From assembly GCF_004006395.2 (NCBI RefSeq), contig NZ_CP029758.2, positions 3,844,001 through 3,908,000 of the forward strand: 64,000 bases of DNA, written 5' to 3'. How positions within the stretch are numbered: position 1 is the first letter of the stretch; each line of letters opens with the position of its first letter. Positions 62,015 to 64,000 of the stretch are shown one piece after another. A program made the position numbers and the translations under genes. Origin of the DNA: Clostridium sp. AWRP (GTDB taxonomy: Bacteria; Bacillota; Clostridia; Clostridiales; Clostridiaceae). The notes beneath the pieces were generated by a model, which saw only the letters and a program-made list of their open reading frames with translations, had not been told where the DNA came from and made no database searches.

Positions 62015-63969
62015 GTAAACATAGGCGTCACCGCCCATGTTCCTCTGCAAAACCGTACGTGCCCTATTAAGGCATACGGCTTTTCACATCATATTAATCA
62101 TCTATAGAATAAACTTACGCTTATTTTCGGTTCTAATAACGGAAAAGTTCTCAATAAACCATTGTAAAATGTTTCTATTGTATAGCTCTTCCTTTGGCTT
62201 CTTCTATTTAACCATTTAAAGAGCAACCATTTTACAACATTTTGATAGCACTTCACACTTCTTGTATTATCAGTGACCCCATAATACTGATAGTGTCCTC
62301 TTAGTTTCTGATTAATTTTCTTAATCAATTCACCTACTGGCATTATCCTATTCTTCTTAATCCATTCTTTCATAGTCTTAACTTTACTTCTGAATTTCTT
62401 CTTACTAGTCTTAACCTTACATCGAAAGAATCCTTTCTTACCATCTTCACTACAATAGAATGTAAATCCAAGAAAGTCAAAGGTTTCTGGCTTTCTTAAT
62501 CCTCGATTTGCTCTATTTTTCTTTGCAAATCTACCAAACTCTAGTATCTTAGTTTTCTCTAAAGCAAATTCTAATCCAAATTTATCGAATCTTTCTATTA
62601 GCTTTTGATAAAACCCATCTGCCTCCCATTTATTTTGAAAGCAACATACAAAATCATCACAATATCTTATCAAATAGGCTTCGCCTTTGCATTTCCTTTT
62701 GATTTTGACAGCAAACCAATAGTCCAGTACATAATGTAAATATATATTTGCAAGAACTGGAGATGCTCCATTACCTTGCGGTGTTCCTCGTTCACTGTCT
62801 AGGTATTTACCATTTTCCATTATTCCAGCTTTTAAGAATTTCTTAATTATCTCTATAAATTTCTTATCTGCAATATCATGTTCCAGGAACTTTATTAACC
62901 ATTCATGATCAACATTATTAAAGAATCCTTTTATATCAGCTTCAACAATGTAACTCACCTTATGATATTGAACATCCTCTATGATTTCTCTAATTGCTTG
63001 ATGGCAGCTTCTATTTGGTCTAAATCCATAGGATTCATTAAAGAATTTAGGTTCATATACTTCTATTAATATCTTTGCTATTACGTTTTCTACTAGCTTA
63101 TCTTCATAGCAAGATATTCCTAGAGGTCTCATCTTCTTGCTTCCGTCTTTTGGAATATATGTTCTTCTTATAGGTTCTGGCTGATAGCTCCCATTTCTCA
63201 TTTGCTTTAACAAACGTTCCACATTAGCTTTTAGATTTACAGAATAATCATCTTTTGATACTCCATCAATGCCTTTTGCTTTCTTTCTATCCATTTCTTT
63301 ATGGCTAGCTATAATAGCACTTTCATTGATATAATATGCAAGGTTTTGAACCTTTCCATCTAATCTAGCTTTTTCTATATTATATTGTATTCCAAGTAGC
63401 TCATTAATCATGTTCTTCAGCTCTCCTGTCTGCATAATTTGAAGCTCACTTGAAGCTATGTTGTGCTAACCCCTTCCCTCCGCCTGCTTTCACAGATTTC
63501 TACAGTACTATGAGTTAGTCGGACTTCCTATAATGCTTTTGCTCATCTTGCTCGTTCCCTTACTTGATTTTGCATACTAATTTCTCAGACATTATAGGAT
63601 CTCAGCTGTTCTAATAACATACTTATCATCAAACTCGCCAAGCACTCAGACCCCGGAAGAGTTATATAAATCTTACCATATTGATTTGTATAATGTTGTC
63701 TGCTACACAAATAATTGTATCGACCTCTTCATTTAGATAATAATTTCGCGGCTCAATAGCTTCACTTTCGTTTTGGCTCGTTTTCTCCCTGTCCTACGCT
63801 TAAATCTAACGTTACCGATTCGACTCCAAGGACTCGGTACAGGCTACTGGTTAGGCATTACCTGATAGGATTTTCCTACTATATGTTAATAACTTACTAA
63901 TGCCAACCGAATCACTTCCGTTGGCAAGAGGAAACATCACGCACTCGCATGCTGCTTCGCAGCTCGCAC
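62015..63969 (-). mobile_element. Group II intron with its reverse transcriptase
   Basis: On the minus strand the intron begins GTGCGAGCTGCG (5' GUGYG rule) at 63969. Domain V lies at 62083-62050: AAGCCGTATGCC, a TTAATA loop, GGGCACGTACGG, with the AGC triad. The branch domain VI then ends ...CCTATGTTTAC near 62015. The RT gene lies in domain IV. The 5' exon contains TTATAAT (63987-63981), so the intron was inserted just after a -10 box in the leader of the KAP operon, in the same direction. Confidence 0.85.
62098..63435 (-). CDS. ltrA: Group II intron reverse transcriptase/maturase
   Basis: The 445-residue protein has RT blocks I-P-K-D-G-S-K-K-M-R-P-L-G-I (about 110), Y-G-F-R-P-N-R-S-C-H-Q-A (about 150), D-I-K-G-F-F-N-N-V-D (about 175), R-G-T-P-Q-G-N-G-A-S-P (about 225) and Y-C-D-D-F as the catalytic box (YADD in most relatives). 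The maturase X domain has L-R-G-H-Y-Q-Y-Y-G and W-L-N-R-R-S-Q-R-K-S-Y near the end. There is no H-N-H endonuclease domain. It splices and moves its own intron. Translation from the ATG at 63435 is assumed; M-I-N-E-L eight codons in is possible. Confidence 0.92.
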   Translation of the reverse strand: MQTGELKNMINELLGIQYNIEKARLDGKVQNLAYYINESAIIASHKEMDRKKAKGIDGVSKDDYSVNLKANVERLLKQMRNGSYQPEPIRRTYIPKDGSKKMRPLGISCYEDKLVENVIAKILIEVYEPKFFNESYGFRPNRSCHQAIREIIEDVQYHKVSYIVEADIKGFFNNVDHEWLIKFLEHDIADKKFIEIIKKFLKAGIMENGKYLDSERGTPQGNGASPVLANIYLHYVLDYWFAVKIKRKCKGEAYLIRYCDDFVCCFQNKWEADGFYQKLIERFDKFGLEFALEKTKILEFGRFAKKNRANRGLRKPETFDFLGFTFYCSEDGKKGFFRCKVKTSKKKFRSKVKTMKEWIKKNRIMPVGELIKKINQKLRGHYQYYGVTDNTRSVKCYQNVVKWLLFKWLNRRSQRKSYTIETFYNGLLRTFPLLEPKISVSLFYR

Positions 63970-64000
63970 TATTTGTGATATTATAACATATAAATAAAAT
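63970..64000 (-). promoter_or_regulatory. Promoter -10 region ahead of the intron and KAP operon
   Basis: The 5' exon on the minus strand reads ATGTTATAATATCAC, with a consensus TATAAT, and ends 10-12 bases later at the intron. The -35 box would lie outside the window. Transcription from it would carry the intron and both downstream genes. Confidence 0.45.

Overview
The window is low-GC, gene-dense DNA from a spore-forming anaerobic Firmicute, most likely Clostridium sensu stricto. The evidence is the AT-rich codon use, strong AGGAGG-type ribosome sites, a GerA-type germinant receptor operon, activase and dehydratase-like Fe-S proteins, several ferredoxin-type proteins, CWB2 cell-wall repeats and a PyrR-type attenuator. 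The species cannot be fixed from the sequence alone.

Layout. 1-3.8 kb: the pyrimidine biosynthesis operon pyrB-pyrI-pyrF-pyrK-pyrD on the minus strand (pyrD cut by the window edge), behind a promoter and a PyrR attenuator. 3.8-6.4 kb: a hydroxyacyl-CoA-dehydratase-like (double-cubane type) reductase, a DUF3343 protein and an ATP-dependent activase. 6.9-12.6 kb: a Bcr/CflA efflux pump, methionine aminopeptidase, a decayed YitT gene, a small zinc-ribbon protein, an EAL-CBS-GGDEF protein and a TetR regulator. 12.7-22.4 kb: a minus-strand cluster for reductive pyrimidine (uracil-type) degradation: PucR regulator, iron alcohol dehydrogenase, class III aminotransferase, carbamoyl-amino-acid hydrolase, NCS1 permease, dihydropyrimidinase, a PreT fragment-like Fe-S protein, and PreA. 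22.6-26.9 kb: a ger operon (A-C-D-B order) behind a strongly folded leader. 27.2-29.9 kb: the p-aminobenzoate operon pabA-pabB-pabC. 30.1-30.7 kb: a probable 6S RNA and a small spore-protein-like gene.

31-49 kb is a mosaic of single genes and small operons: diguanylate cyclase, a repetitive secreted protein, ferredoxin plus CstA, DUF3786, bacteriohemerythrin, an MFS pump flanked by methyltransferase remnants, a DUF5050-type propeller protein, a thioesterase, a two-subunit chromate transporter of unlike base composition, a large transglutaminase-like protein, a chemoreceptor, a nitroreductase and a methyltransferase.

49-64 kb is accessory. It holds an exonuclease-BRCT protein, then the most unusual pair: a membrane protein with a Cys-Ser-Ser repeat tail, abutting a radical SAM/SPASM enzyme. 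This looks like a precursor and its modifying enzyme. There follow an APH-type kinase, a TPR protein, a CWB2 surface protein, and debris of an integrated element (tRNA 3'-end repeats, lysin and integrase fragments). At the end lies a candidate defence pair: a KAP-type P-loop NTPase, interrupted by two compensating frameshifts, and a membrane partner. A group II intron sits in its 5' leader.

Several families of short palindromic intergenic repeats are scattered through the window. In two cases they supply the last codons and stop codon of the neighbouring gene.
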